Shown here: positions 23,516-37,163 of the stretch, piece after piece
Layout: every line of letters starts with the position of its first letter
How positions within the stretch are numbered: the first letter of the stretch is position 1
Source of the DNA: Melanocharis versteri
Taxonomy: Eukaryota > Chordata > Aves > Passeriformes > Melanocharitidae
Assembly: GCA_013397845.1 (NCBI GenBank)
Contig: VZTG01001077.1
Location: 212,865 to 276,864 of the forward strand
Length of the DNA stretch: 64,000 bases
Direction of reading: 5' to 3'
The notes under the pieces: model-generated
What the model was told of the DNA's origin: nothing
What the model saw: only the letters and a program-made list of their open reading frames with translations
The model's database searches: none
Translations under genes and position numbers: made by a program

Positions 23516-26500
23516 CTGCAGTATTGGGATAAAAAGAAGAAAGTGGTCAGGTTTCATCAAGACAGCACACTGGTCTTCTGAGTCCTCAAGACTGTCTGCT
23601 GTAGATGCTGTAACTTGTGTAACACAGATTAAAAAAAAACACACAGGCATCACACAGAATTGTGTGTCCCTGTAAACTGGAACTGCAGAACCGCATTAGT
23701 TGATCTGATAATAACCCTCTCACCTCCTTCATCCAGCAGCAGCCCTGCAGGGATGCAGGCACCTCTCCTTTGGGAGACACAGTGCTCTCTCACATGTCAT
23801 ATAAACAGAAGCTCAATGCTATGCTATTAAATGGAATGTGAAGACTTGGCATGCAGTCACTGTTTGACCACAGAAATAGATCAATCTCCATTGCTCATCA
23901 AACTGGACATCTAATGGTGGCTTTACTATTTTGTTTTTGGAAACTCTTATTTGTGTAGGTCCTGCTGACATGGGACCTGTGCGTTCCACTGGTCCGTCAG
24001 CTCATGGCCTCCTGACAAAATGCCTGTGACAGAGCAGTACAGGAGATAACAGATACCTGGACTGACATTGCCCATCAGGATGGCATGGAAACAGTGCAAG
24101 ACACCATAATGGAGCACTGTGTACATACGAATACACAGGTTCAGGGCTACTGAAATATCAGTCATGGGATTAAAAGCTAGCAAGCCAAGAGTCTGGTCAT
24201 TTTATGAAGCTAAAGATAAATATAAGCTTGTAATTAATAAGACCACAGTGGAATGTTGCCTACAAACAGGCTAATTGTATACCACATGGAAGAAACAAGT
24301 ACAAAGGCACCTCCATGAGCCCCATTAGAAACCAACACTGCCAATCTCAGTCACATTTAATTAAAAGAGTCAACCAGCCAACCAGTCTCACGTGGCCAAA
24401 GACAATCACACACAGTGGGGATGCTCAAGGAATACAGGGGCACACAAAACCGGGATACTGCCCTAGGCCAACTAAAGGAGCCCCCAGTTCAGCTAAGCTA
24501 CTCCTGACCACGTTCAGGGAGGTAGTAAGCATATAAGAAAAGCATCTGGCAGATCCTGAAGTTAAACGGTGTTCTTTTATTGGCCATTAGAGGAAAAGAA
24601 ACAAAATCAGGAAACCTTTCGGATTACAGTTATGCCAATGAATCAGTTCCAGTTTCTTTCCAGTGCCACCTAATTACTTCATCAAGATGTCTAAAGAGCA
24701 ATCGATAGCAATTATCTGATTACTATAGATCTTCATTATGTTCCTATTACCTCCCTGGAAGGTCCAGAAGATGACTTGTGGAACTATGTGAGCTAATTGC
24801 AGATGCCACCTCTCAGGCATGCGGGGCAGTGGTGCCGAGAAACTGCTCCTGCCCGTGCTGCACCAGCTTGGGGAGGTGCACTACTGAGGGGGGAAACTGC
24901 AGCGTGTTGCTGCATCATCCCACCCACCAGATCTGGGTGTCTAAGTTGCAACATCCCACTTCTGGTGGCCACCCTGGGCCACAGTAGCCCTTCCACATGC
25001 TCTGACTGAAGGATGCCAAACAGCCCGTGCTTCTCCCCGTTTCACTTAGCTAATTAATTCAGAATTAATTTGGAGCCATGACTTGCACAGCCCTTCAAAC
25101 ACATTGGCTGGTTCCTGCCATACGGCATTTTTTTAGAGCGGTGCTGGCTAGCACCTCAGTGTCCTCCTGAGCCAAAACCTGAGCTGCACATTGCTTGCCC
25201 CATGCTGAGGTGGCTGTGGTCACCCTGCCCATTGTGTCTCATCACCCTGCGAGGCAGGAGTTATTTCCTAGGAGAGGGAGCTGTGTAAAGCATCACTCCA
25301 TCACCCGTGACACCAGAACAGCCGCAACCTGGGCCTCCTCATTAAAGGGGCACAAGCACACAATAGTGTTCAGTCTAAGCTGCGACTTTTCTTCAACAAA
25401 AGGAAAAATAAGCCTTAAACAACAGAGAGAAGATCACAAGCCTATTGTGCCCATTTTTGGGTGGTTTTTTTTGAAGAGAGTTACTGCACAGCACAAGACA
25501 GGTTGGGGGATGTTACCCTGCAACAGCCTGAAGTCCTTCACATGCCCCCAGCGTGGAAGGCAGCTGTTTCCATGTGCCTGGCTGCTCAGCCCTGCCAGGC
25601 TGCCACACACAGGTCACATACCTCAATCTCAAAGCCACACATCAATAAAGAGAGCAAAGCAGATGGATTTCTTTATAGTTATCGTATTATTACTTTTTTC
25701 TTTTTCTTTCTTTTTTTTATCCTTGAGCATCCCCTTCAAAGTGCAAAAATTGGCCTTAAAAAAAGAGGCCAATGCTCAAGGTCACAACTCCCCTCACCCT
25801 TGCCCAAAACGTATTTTTGTGAGTATCCCATCCAGGTGGCTCAGGACCCTGCGGGGCAGAGGATGCTGCATGTGTGATCAGCACCGAGCCCACGCTGCTC
25901 CACAGCCGCCAGGAGCCTCACTAAACTGTTCCCACAATAACTGAGCCCTTATTGATGGCAAATCATTGCACTTCCCTACTGTACTGCTGGTGCTGGCAGC
26001 TCAGCTGCGAGTGCTTACTCTGCATGATGAGAGGGAAAGGTCTGCTGGATAAACACTGCACTGTGCTTTATACTGCAACTACTTGTCTTCCTTTGGTGGC
26101 TGTTAAAACACATTCAGCATATGGCACACTCATTCCTAGCTGTAAATAATAACAGAATGCATTTGGTTGTCTATTAAAAAATACACACAACCCCCTACAA
26201 AGGCTCTTCCAAACTCAGACAATGCAATATGGGAATATTGCTCTTCCCTACCCTTGCTGTGCTTTGCCCAGAGCAGCCAGCCTCAAGACACCAAGACATT
26301 GCAGCTGGTACTTCACCTGCTGCTTACAACTTTTCTTTCTTCTCTGAAATACTTCTAACCTCAGGATCTGCTGGCCCAGCCCTGTCTGCACGCCTTGTCC
26401 CCTCACCCAGTGGTAATTGCCCAGTGAATGCCTTCCCTTTGGCAATAGGGCAGTGCCAAGGATGTCCTCCCAGCACGGCAGGGGCTGCTGCAGTACCAGC

Positions 26501-28542
26501 TGCTGTGAAAGCATGTGCCAAATACCCCAACCTTTTTTTCTTCAATCTAAATAGTCATAGATTGAGTCTATTCAACACTGTCACACAGGGATATTTAGTA
26601 CACACTGGTTTGTATGTACCAGTCTGTACACACCTACTTATACACACTGGTCCATAGCCAGCCCTTCCACCTACACCAATTTTACTCATCTACAGCTGGT
26701 CTGCTAAGCTTCTTTTTCCTCAGTCTTCTCCTTCCCCAGACCTTACACTTCCAAAGAAGTGCAACTAATGCATTCTTGAGAGTCTGTGGCCAGCAAGTAC
26801 ATGTGCTTGTCCTCCTGCAAACCACCAGCTAGCTGGGTCTTGAACCCCATGGTGCCCCTTCAGTCTTGGGGTAAACATGCCAAAGGGAAAGAAAATTAAA
26901 ATGCACGAACTTGACGTAAAAAAGCAGTAGGTACTGAGTGGGGTGGTGGCCTCCTGACTTTCCTCATCTTTCCTCACTAACTTGCAGTCTCTCTTTGGGG
27001 TCTAACTGCAGCAGGATCCCAAGGACTGACCTGTTGCTCTCCCAGATTCTGGCTGCAGCTTCTCAGGAAAAGGATGCTCCCCCTGTGTGGCTCTGTGCCT
27101 CTCCTGATCCCTTCTGCTGTCGCACAGAATTGGATTAACTTTACCACACAACTCTCCCTACAGTCTATTAGAAACAGACCAACAGCTCCTGAGTAATACC
27201 TAATTAGATTCCTCAGCTCTGACTGCATTAGCTGGCTGGCCAAGGCCCCTCCAACTCACTTATTATTACCTCAGGCCTTGTCAAACCCATGGAAAATTGT
27301 ATTATGCAGCACGGGCATAAAACCATCAGGACCTTTGAAGCTTGATTGCTATGAAAGATCCTTTTCACATTTATTTTTTTTTAAATAGGAAAAACAAAAG
27401 GGAAATCAGGCCAGGCAAAAAATTGTTTCTAAAAGGCTGGTAACACCAAAGGAGTGACAGAGGCCAAGCTCCCAGAGGACAGAACCGTGCTGAAGTCACC
27501 ATGTGCCTGCCCTTATACCCTTATACTTTATTTCCTTTCTTACACATAAAAGAATATCCCCTCAGCAAAGCCTAGGCAGGCAATATCAGATATTATCAGG
27601 GAAGACAACCAAGCGTGCTGCTCTCAGTGATGGAAGTCACTGTTCTGAAAAACACAGACGTCTCCCAGCCAGTGTATGCGGGTTTAAATCCCAATAATTG
27701 CCATGTAGACCTGGGGGAACAAAAGCGTGTACAGTAGCAGGATGACTCTGCTTAGTCAGGCTCTGAAATCACTTTGCCGCAAAGAGGCATTTGTGAAGTT
27801 GCACTAACTACAAATAAGGAAAAACCCCACCTTTTAATAAACTCTGTTGTGCAGTTGGAGCTACATATTTCATGAGTGCATCTATTATAGATATCGTCTG
27901 TATAAATACAGGTATTTATAAAGAGAAATAGCGAGTCTGGTTACCTCTCTGGTCATCTGTATGTAGTGAGTGTGTGATTGTGTGAATGCCAGAATGAGGC
28001 AGGGAGAGTAAGGTTATCCAGTCAGGGATAGCAGCAGCTTTGGTTTATTCCAGTTGTGAATTCCCAACATAAAAAGCTGCATGCAAAGAGGTGTAATAAA
28101 GCAGTATGAAAGCAGGCAGTGATTAACGGGCCAGAAGCTTCTTTTATCATTATCAACTATTTACAAAGAAGCATTTATATGTTTCTCCATCTCTGGGGAG
28201 CTGGCACTTAGCATTAAAAATACATGAATAACGAATGAAGCCCTGTGTACCTTATGGCCTTTCAATAATGCAAAAACCCTAGGATTCAGGATATGATACA
28301 GGTAAACAAAGGAAAAAAGACTGGTGGGTGGAAAATAATGTGAGATCCCTATGCGAAGGACAATTTATAGCGTGTGGGGGTTAAACTGCAAAACAGCAGC
28401 TTGCTGTCAAGCTCTTCTTCGAAGCAGAAAAATAACCCAGGGAGCATGAATACATGGAGGAGAGGGTCCAGTCTCTGCTGTGACTGCAGTCCTGTGACAG
28501 CTGGGGAGGGAGAGGGAGAGCAAGCAAGAGATCAAGAACCAC
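23516..28542 (-). other. UNC5C: UNC5C intron
   Basis: A 5.0-kb GT-AG intron. The + strand frame 25195-25944 stays open for about 250 codons, but it starts at TTG, matches nothing I know and crosses a T/C-rich tract, so I do not call it a gene. No repeat family is recognised. Confidence 0.82.
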
Positions 28543-28776
28543 CTTAAGAGCATCCTGCGTGTCATCGAGGCAGTAGACCCGGATGCTGTACTCCAGCGAA
28601 GAGCAGGACAGCGGTCCGAAGATGGCCAGTTTGAGACGTTTGGCTGCTGCCTTGGTGATTGACTGCCCCACCAAGGCATAGGTGCTGAGGGTCTCTGTCA
28701 GGATATGGCAGGCCTCTGGGTCCAGCTGGATATAGCACGGGGTGGTGAAGTTTTCCTCTCCGACCACCACCACATC
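28543..28776 (-). CDS. UNC5C: UNC5C exon: ZU5 end and UPA start
   Basis: A 234-bp in-phase exon (78 codons, about human 635-712): DVVVVGEENFTTPCYIQLD, then EACHILTETLSTYALVG, AAAKRLKLAIFGPL, YSIRVYCLDDTQDALK. It carries the last strands of ZU5 and passes into UPA. The - strand acceptor is TCTCTCTTAG. The donor AAG|GTGGTT is a weak match to consensus, but the phase and homology leave no doubt. Confidence 0.98.
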
Positions 28777-30522
28777 CTAAGAGAGAAAGAGGCCAAGTTA
28801 CAGCATGTGACCCCTCAGAGCTGCTCTCCTTTCAGGCAGCAATGCCCTTTCAAGCCCGGACGATGCAAAAAGTCCTTGCTGTTTGCCCTTTGATTAATCG
28901 AGGTCTAAAAGTCCTGCTTCCAGCTTTTCTCCTGTGTTGGCACAGGGACCAGATTTCTTTGGGGTGCTGGTGGCAATGTTTGAGGTGGAAAACTCCCCCT
29001 GTCCTCACTCCTGCTTTTAAAGCCCTGGGCAGAGTTAGGCAAATAATGAAAATATCACCAAGACTTTAGTAAGAGAGATATTGCAGAACTAATCATTTGG
29101 TGACCATGATCTAGCATCAGTAGTCTCAGGCATGCTGAATAAATAACTGCCCTTCACTTCCTAAGCTCGACAATAAGGAGTTATAAAAACTCAAGGAAGG
29201 GAAGTAACCTCTGTGACGGCCAAATACCACATCTATATGAAATATCACCTGCTGCTTCCTCAGAATAATCCTCTGTGATGAGACTGCAGGATGAGGGAAA
29301 AAAATGCATGCTGCCTGAATGCAGATGACCTCCCCACCCTGGGCGTAGAGGAAAACAGCTCCCCTGCTTATTTCTCCATTCAACCCTGCGTGTAATATCC
29401 TGCACGCAACACAAGGTGCTTTGAATGGCTTTGAGAGGGAGCAGAAGCGAAACGCCAGCAGCGGGTGACAGCCACCTCTTGCAAAGCCATTACGTGTCAC
29501 ACGATGCTCAGCACAACTTGTCCACTTCATCCCCGCTGCCTGCAGCTCTGCAGCACAACTTACACATCTGGCAAGTGAGAAGAGTGGGCTCAGCTCGCAT
29601 TAGGCATTAAGCTTGGCTCCCTTAGTGTCAGGAAAGGCAAACCTGCCATGTCTGAAGCAGTGGCACAATCTTTTTGGAGGACAAGGTGCTGCAGCACAGA
29701 CTGCATCTCCTCCACGGCCGTGCCAGCACCCGGCTCCTGCAGGAGGTGCTGCCCTGAGTGATGCTGCAGGGGTGTGCATGAAGGTGTGTGCACACGCGTG
29801 TGTGAGGCTCAGCTTGGAGGAGCTGCTCCAGAAGTCACAGGAGGAGGAAGAAGATCACTGTGTGATGGCCAGGGATCCCACAGATGCTGCACACACACCA
29901 GGGTGTGTGCAGGGCTGGCAGAGCAACCTCTGCCAAGGTTGGATGGGGGGAAGATGAAGAGGTGCCAGCAACACACGGACACAAAACAAGAACACACGTG
30001 TGGTGCCACGAGCCGGGCTGTGGGGTGCAGATTAGCTGGCGAGACAGAGCTGTTTGCTGCACGCTCCCTCCCAGCAGGAGCAAGAGCCGGTGCCACAGGC
30101 AGGAGGACAAACACAAGAGGCTTTTGAAGACAGTGCAGGACATGGCACTTTTGCTGCTGTCAGCCAAACTGCCTTCAGATGCCACCCTGACCTTATTAAA
30201 CCTACAGCAGGAGAAAGTGCCCTTGCCAAATTAATTATGAGACCAAACTGGTGGCAGCAGGGACCTAGGAGCACAGGGGTGGAGAGGAGGGCTCTGTCAG
30301 GATTGGCCTAATCTTGCGGAAAGCATCACTTTATGCTCCAGTTACAGTGGGAAGATCTTTTTGCCACACTGCCTTGGGACTTTCTCCTGCTATCCTACTG
30401 GCAGGGTACCACCTCACATGGAACCCCCAAAATACAGGCATCAAGGTTCAAAAAGGCAAGTAAAGGACAAGCAGAGAGCTCTGCAGGCAATCAGCACACG
30501 GGTTGGAGCTCTGGAGCCTCAC
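28777..30522 (-). other. UNC5C: UNC5C intron
   Basis: A 1.7-kb GT-AG intron; GC-rich and TG-rich around 29690-30130. No gene or known repeat recognised. Confidence 0.83.
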
Positions 30523-30691
30523 CTCCCACGGTCCCTGGGCAGCCTGGTGCTTCAGCTGGATCTGCCAGTCCTCTGTGTTTGGCTCTGCGCAGTGGTGCAT
30601 GGTCAAAATGACGGGCCGGGTTAGCAGGGCTCCTGGTGGGCCACAGCTCACCACTGGTGTCAGCAGGGTTTGGCTGTCTTCTACAGGTGGC
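30523..30691 (-). CDS. UNC5C: UNC5C exon: ZU5 domain, middle part
   Basis: A 169-bp exon. The first G completes the split Arg codon, then PPVEDSQTLLTPVVSCGPPG, ALLTRPVILTMHHC, EPNTEDWQIQLKHQAAQG, ending PWE (about human 578-634). This is the core of ZU5, with the conserved CGPPG turn. - strand acceptor CTTGCCAG, donor GAG|GTGAGG. Confidence 0.98.
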
Positions 30692-31518
30692 CTGGCAAGG
30701 AGACAGAAAGATGGATACATTAAGTGAGTTGAAAAAGACAATGTTTTACACATTTGGATGTGTAAAATTAACAAATCATTCTCTTAAAATAAAAAAGATT
30801 GTGCAAGCAAAATAGGTTTGGTTTTTACTTTATTTTTTCCAAATCCATGTTTATTTCCTTTTCTGGTTTGTTTTTGTGCCAAATATCTCTCACGTGTCAA
30901 AATGCTGGTTTAGGTGTCAGCAAATTATAGGCCACATTTGCTGAGCACCCTCCATTCTGAAGGATCCTCGCAGATGGTTTGCAGAGGCTTCATTTCACCC
31001 ACTGCCAAAACGTGGTCACTGCTGCCTTTGGCAGTTGCTCAGTAACACACAAAAATGAACGGTGGCTTTTGTAGGCACCACTTGTGAGAATTATTTACTG
31101 TCAGGACAGAGAAAACTGAAGAGGATCGGAAGACACTGAACTAATAAACATGTAAGCATGACTGGAAGTGGTACACAGCACATCTGAGATGTGCAGTTTG
31201 AGTTCTGAGTCATCGCCAAACCACTGATACTCCATTTTACTTAAAAGGCATTCGGATCTACTAGAATGGTATTGCAAATATGCCTGCAGGGAGCAAGTGT
31301 CGCTGGTAGTGAGGAAGAAAGGATGAGGGGATGGTAAGGAATAGTGCAAGGGTAAAACACACTTGCAAAGCCCAAGATTTCTAGTGATTAGCCCGAGCTG
31401 TTCAGCTAAAAACACAGGTACTATCCAGTGTGCTTGCTGCCAGTCACTAGGAATGGGTGTTATGGGAAATCATATGAATATTTAGGATACACAACATACA
31501 CTGTAGTTTGAAAATGAT

Positions 31519-31532
31519 TGTGTGTGTGTGTG
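31519..31532. repeat. Short (TG)n run
   Basis: TGTGTG dinucleotide run in a UNC5C intron, followed by a TGCACATGTG extension. Confidence 0.7.
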
Positions 31533-31919
31533 CACATGTGTGCAAGTGCAAACCGTTCCAGAGCAACCGCTGAGGAGCTCAAAACAAGAGGAAGCATGAG
31601 TGACTTTAACTATCCCGACATCTGGTGTATGACAAATACAGCTGAATGTGCCTCATCAACTGCCTCCCTAAATAATAGAGGACAAATTCATGATCCAGAA
31701 ACCAGCAAGCAGGAGATTAAAAGTGTTCAATGTGATCTGCACTTAAAATCCTGATCTGCCCACGGGACCTCACATGCTCTGCTCTGGCTGAGGGTTCAGT
31801 CCCGTGCTGCGTTTACAAATACAAGTACACCTGCATCGGTCTTAGAGAAATTACTTGAGACAACGTCGCTGTTTTTTTCTGCAAGTCTTTGCCTTCACCA
31901 AGAGAAAAAAATAGCTGTA

Positions 31920-32464
31920 ATCACAGAATCATAGAATATCCTGAGTTGAAAAGGACCCATAAGGATTATCGAGTCCAACTCCTGGCCCTGCACAGGATTA
32001 TCCCCAGGAGTCACACCATGTGCCTGAGAGCATTATCCAAACACTTCTTGAACTCTGTCAGGCTTGGTGCTGTGACCGCTTCCCTGGGGAACCTGTGCCA
32101 GTGCCCAGCCACTCTCTGGGTGAAGAACCCTTCCCTGATATCCAGCCTAAATCTTCCCTTACACAACGTCAGGCCATTCCCTCAGTCCTATCACTGGTCA
32201 GCACAGAGAAGAGATCAGTGCCTGCCCCTCCTTTTCCCCTCCCAAGGAAGTTGTAACTGCAGTGAGGTCTCCCCTGAGTCTCCTCTTCTCCAGGCTGAAC
32301 AGACCAAGTGACCTCAGCCACTGCTCACACAGCTTCCCTTCAAGGCCCTTCACCATCTTTGTTGCCCTCCTTTGGATGCCCTCTAATAGTTTAATATCTT
32401 TTTCATTTTGTGGTAGCCAAAACTGCTCACAATATTCAAGGTTGGGCCACACCAATGCAGAGCA
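31920..32464 (-). mobile_element. CR1 LINE, 5'-truncated, - strand
   Basis: Read on the - strand, the element ends in the CR1 3' terminus (TATTCTATGATTCTGTGAT, the family's 8-bp-type tail), preceded by the avian CR1 3' segment (GAGTTGGACTCGATAA type). Further 5', the - strand frame at 32198-32455 encodes a decayed C-terminus of CR1 ORF2: LEYCEQFWLPQ, IQRRATKMVKGLEGKL and LGLFSLEKRRLRGDL. About 545 bp remain of a full-length element of several kilobases, so it is a dead 5'-truncated copy. CR1 is the dominant LINE of birds and is also found in other reptiles. No clear target-site duplication was seen. Confidence 0.93.
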
Positions 32465-35400
32465 TAACAGGAATTCTTAGATAACATTTTCAAGGAGGCC
32501 AAATCAGGACAGAAGCTATTTTGATATCAAATTTATCACACCTATTCTGGCTACTGCAAATATATGTCCACGAGACTAAGCTAATTCTGTCCACCTTAAT
32601 TTTCCCTGCCTATCCCATTAATCTCACAGAAAATGAAAGAGAAACTTTTGAGAAATCCTTTTTCAAAATGGGATGAAGGCACTTTTGAAAATAATCCCTT
32701 GTAGCTACAAATGTTGGGGAGCTTTTTGTAACATTTGAGAAAAAAAAGGGTATGGCATTCAAAAATTTAAATCTATGCAAATCAGTAAATCCAGATGATA
32801 TGCATCTGTGGAAATTAACTGATGAGTTTACTAAATGACTTTACAATTGTTTCTGAAAATCCATGGACTGGAAACAAACAGCTGCGATATAGATGTCTTT
32901 CAAAAAAGATGTAAAGCATAACAATCTGGACAGCTATCATGTATTGTGCCAGCTATTTTAGCCTAACAAACAGTACATAAAATAAATGAAACACTAGCAG
33001 ATAGAGTACCCAGTCCAGCTCCTCTTGCATACTGCGGGGATTCTTTGGATTCAGATTAAGAAGATGAGGTATCACTTTTTTGCAAGACCAGACCGAATAA
33101 ATAATTGGAAATTTTTTCACTAAAACATTCCTTCTTTTTCTGACTCATTTACATTATTTTTTTTTCATAAGAAGCAACAAGAAGCCTAAAAAACACTGAG
33201 AGTGTGTCATTGGTTTTTAATGGTCATCAGCCTTGGGAATTATGGGATATTTGAACACTCTCTTAGAGTCTAATCCAAGAAATTAAAAAAAAACCAGTGT
33301 CTTATGAGAAAGATCTCTCAAAATTACAGTATTTGTATGGAAAGCTACAGATATGACCAGCTGTAGACATAATCATCTAGTTAATCTAACTTCATCTAAA
33401 AGTACTGACCCATGAAAAAGAAAAGAAAGAAAATACAAGCTATCATAGATTTTTGGACTGAATTACAAAACAAGCAGTCAAAAAGAACGCAGGGGTGAAT
33501 ATATCATGATTACCTTAAAAAAAATTAATATGGTCCCTTTTAGGTGAAAAGTGAGTTAAAATCGACATGCATGCAGTCAAAAAACCCCAAAAGGTCATTA
33601 AAATAATATGGTACTGATAAATCATACAGTCTGAAGTTGTCTGCAGCTAAAGTTAAGTTTAGTCACTGCTTTGTGCCCAAACTTTTTTAACTGTCAGATT
33701 TTAGGACTCTGATGAAGTGCATGATTCTGTGCTGCAACATTTTATGGCCGATTAGCACAAGTATAAAAAAATTATGCAGAACACCAAGTCAGGATGTGTT
33801 GCAGACTGCAGAGTGAGCAACTGAGATGGGAGGTGGACACAAGCATACAAAGGACATGTTAAAAATATCAAGGCTTAATATTTTTTTCCCCATGTTCATA
33901 AACAGCATCTTTGTCACCGGACTTAGAAGATTTATTGCCAAGTGGATGAGATATGCATGGTCCTGACCTGGGTATTTATGATACAGAACAGTCTGATTTG
34001 TGAAGAGCAGAAAAATGTGCCAGTTGTGGGGTGCTTGACTTTACAGTCTCAAATTCCACACCAGGCACACATCAGAGACTAGCACCTCAAAATTACTGAA
34101 CACCTGCTGGTCCTAGTGACTCTCTAACATCCATCTCATGGAGATAAACCTTTAAAAATTGAGATATAATGAGTTGCAGAGTTCTCCAGTGGTGTGAAGA
34201 GGGTCACAGTCACTGTTGAGGTGAAATCCCAGCTCTGTTAAAGTCTATGCTAAACCTCTCTCTGACTACTGTGAGGCCAGGATTTCTATTCACAATGTGG
34301 AAAACACAATCATTACATTTACAGGTAACAATTAATAAGGAATCACTGCAAGTAACTGCAAGTAAAAGCAAGTGAAAGCCAGAAAACAATGGAAACATTC
34401 TAGAGAGGGTAAAAATATGAGTAGGAAATAAAATCTTATTAATTGTACAGTAGCTCAGGCTGGAGCAAAACACATTCCAAAGAGTTATTTAGTAACAAAG
34501 AAAGCAATAAAAGTGAACAACATTTCAGGTGAGCTTGGTGCAACACAGCAGGCATGAACATGTAACACGACACAGTGACAAAAAGCAAATCTGATTTCTG
34601 GTGTTGTATGGGACTGAGCATGTCGGAGCACGTCACAGTGATATTCCCTTTCCTCTGTAGTTCTAACATGACTGCAGGTAGCAGGGTGTTTGGGGACCAC
34701 CACGAGATCTCAGAAATAAACACCTGGAACCCCGAGGAATGAGGCTGAACAATGCAATGGCAGAGGCAGAAGAGGAGAGGTGCCCTATGACAAGTGACAG
34801 GGAAAAGGAACAAAAATCTCTCGGCAAATCTTTTCTTGCTTCTCATTGTTTTCAATTTCCATTTTAAAACACAAAGATTATGCCTTACTGTAGCTAATGA
34901 GAACAGAAACAGATGCAGTAGACAAGATGCATTATACAAGGGATATTAATCGTTCTTCTTCAAAGCATAAACTAACAGTAATTCACGGAATTAGTAAACA
35001 ACAAATTCCCCTGGAAACAAGTTATTGTGTAGTCACTCATTACAGGCAATTTTATTCCTTCTCCTGAAACAGGTGATGCAGCACCAGCAAAGCCAGGACC
35101 TCAGCCTAGAGGAGCACGTGTTGTGACCAGCATTGAGATTTATGTGTTATAGATTGCAGCACAGAGACACAGAGGAGCTTATAGAGCAAGGCAGTTAGCT
35201 CCTCTAAACCAGAAAGACCCATGAGCAGACATCATCAAAACTGTGGGCCATCTTTTAGGCTGTTATCCAAAAAAGAACCCCAAACCCAACCCCCTACAAA
35301 AACCCCATCAACATGGGCTTCACTGTAGGCTTGCAGCAGTTTCGGGACAACTTATTAGAGGAGACTGGCACTCAGCTGTATAACTCCAAAAACAAAGAGA

Positions 35401-37077
35401 TGCTTTTGTTTTACAAAGATCTGAGACTAAAATTAAACTCACTGCTTAGCGTTTCTATTAAAAGGCCCTAATAGTAACTGAAAGGTCTTCAGATATTTTT
35501 AGATGTTTTCCCATCCCTCAGAGATTATCAAAAACAGTCAACTTATATTTAAAAGCAAACAAACTTTTATTCACCATATCTGGTCCCTTCACAATCAAAT
35601 TTGTGTTTTTAATGGGATTACTCATTCGAAACCGTCTCCCTGTAATAAGCCAGACCATATTAATTAAGGTAGCTGTCAGAGAGCAGATGTGAGCACAACT
35701 AGATAAATCTCTGCTCCTCAGTGGGACTACATTGTGCTCCCTGCCACTGTGCTCCAGGCAATCACAGCAGCTCAGGAAGCACAGGATGGACAGGGAGAGA
35801 GGAATGGCTATCGCATAGCAACAGATGGCAACCCTTCTACACAGCTTAGCCAAAAGTTAGAGGAAAGATATTTTATTTCTCCTTTCGTTGCTGGGGCTTT
35901 ATTTTTTAATATGTGTTCTTTCTTAAGTTTCAAACTTAATATTCTCGACAGACCCTGGTTCTTCTGACAGTCTATCTTCAAAAGAAAAATACTCTGAAAA
36001 ATTTGCACTCCCCTTTTGCTCATGCTCTGGTCTTTTCATGTTGAATTTTTCAATTATAGTGACTGGCACTTCAAGAAATTGTCTTCTGGAGTTGCAAAGT
36101 AATTTTGTTTATGCAACTGAGATAAGGAAGGTGGAGGAATGAAATGTGGAAGACTTCAATTTCTTTTATTTCACATCACTAAGCTTAAGGTTTGCTGGTG
36201 AAAAAGCAACATCGCTCCTTGTATCACACTCATTGATCAGATGCTTGACTTTATATTAAAGTCTGTACATACATTATGAAGCCATTGATACAAATCCTGG
36301 GGAAGCTCACCTGACCCTTTTCTCTTTTAAGGTAGCTAATTTGAAATTTGCACATTAATGTGTGTCTTCCATCAAGACCTTCAGGAGTGTTGCTTGCTCT
36401 GTTCTTCAGGGTTGTCAAATATTGTGGGCACAGCGACCTCCACTCTCATTTGGAACACCTCCTGTGTGATGGATTATACAGGAGTGTCCTTCACAGAGCT
36501 GTATCTGTTTTGTGCAGCTCCTGTCTCTGATTAGAGCATGCAAGAGTAGCTCCACCTAAAGCTGTGCGAGCTCAGCAGGGGTTCACACAGGAACACACGA
36601 ACTGCCACACAAGATAAAACCAGTGGTCCATCAAGACCCAGACCCCATCCAGCACTGACCACTGCCAGATGTTTCTGAAGGAAACACAGCTTCGCTAATT
36701 TAGCTCACAGCAAGATTTGTTTTTTAACCCAAGGCAGTCAAGCAAATCCTGGAGGTTGGAGGTTTATACTCATGTTATTTAATCCTTATGATTAAATTAC
36801 AGATTAATTAAATAAATTACTTAATCTGTAAGACCCAGGCTCTTACACATGCTCACGGGAACAGGCTCTTGCCAGATACTGGTCAACACAATGTGCTGAC
36901 TTTACAGATGAAACCACTACTCAAAAAGGGACTCCTTGCAAATATCAAAGCTGGTGACACTTCCCCAGACTAAGGGAGAGAGTATCTGCTCACCACTGAA
37001 AAAGACAGTGAGCTTCAAGACAGAAACCTGTCTGATAGCTGTGAAATATTCTCATAGGGTTGTCGTTTTTTCAGTGA

Positions 37078-37163
37078 CACATACATATATAAACATATAC
37101 ATATATACATATATATACATACACATATATGTGTACAGACACACACCCATATATACATAGATA
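37078..37163. repeat. (TA/CA)-rich microsatellite
   Basis: Imperfect ACATATATA repeat followed by ACACACCCATATATACATAG, in a UNC5C intron. Confidence 0.85.

Noticed and set aside
25195..25944. Open frame of about 250 codons on the + strand within a UNC5C intron
   Set aside because: Begins at TTG rather than ATG, has no recognisable domain, and its hydrophobic stretch comes from a T/C-rich tract. No splice or promoter context supports it. A long frame in a GC-richer intron segment can arise by chance.
31889..32311. 140-codon + strand open frame
   Set aside because: Lies antisense to the CR1 fragment; the true coding remnant (ORF2 tail) is on the - strand.
34439..34939. 166-codon - strand open frame in a UNC5C intron
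   Set aside because: No similarity to any family I know, low-complexity hydrophobic composition, and no splice-site arrangement linking it to UNC5C.
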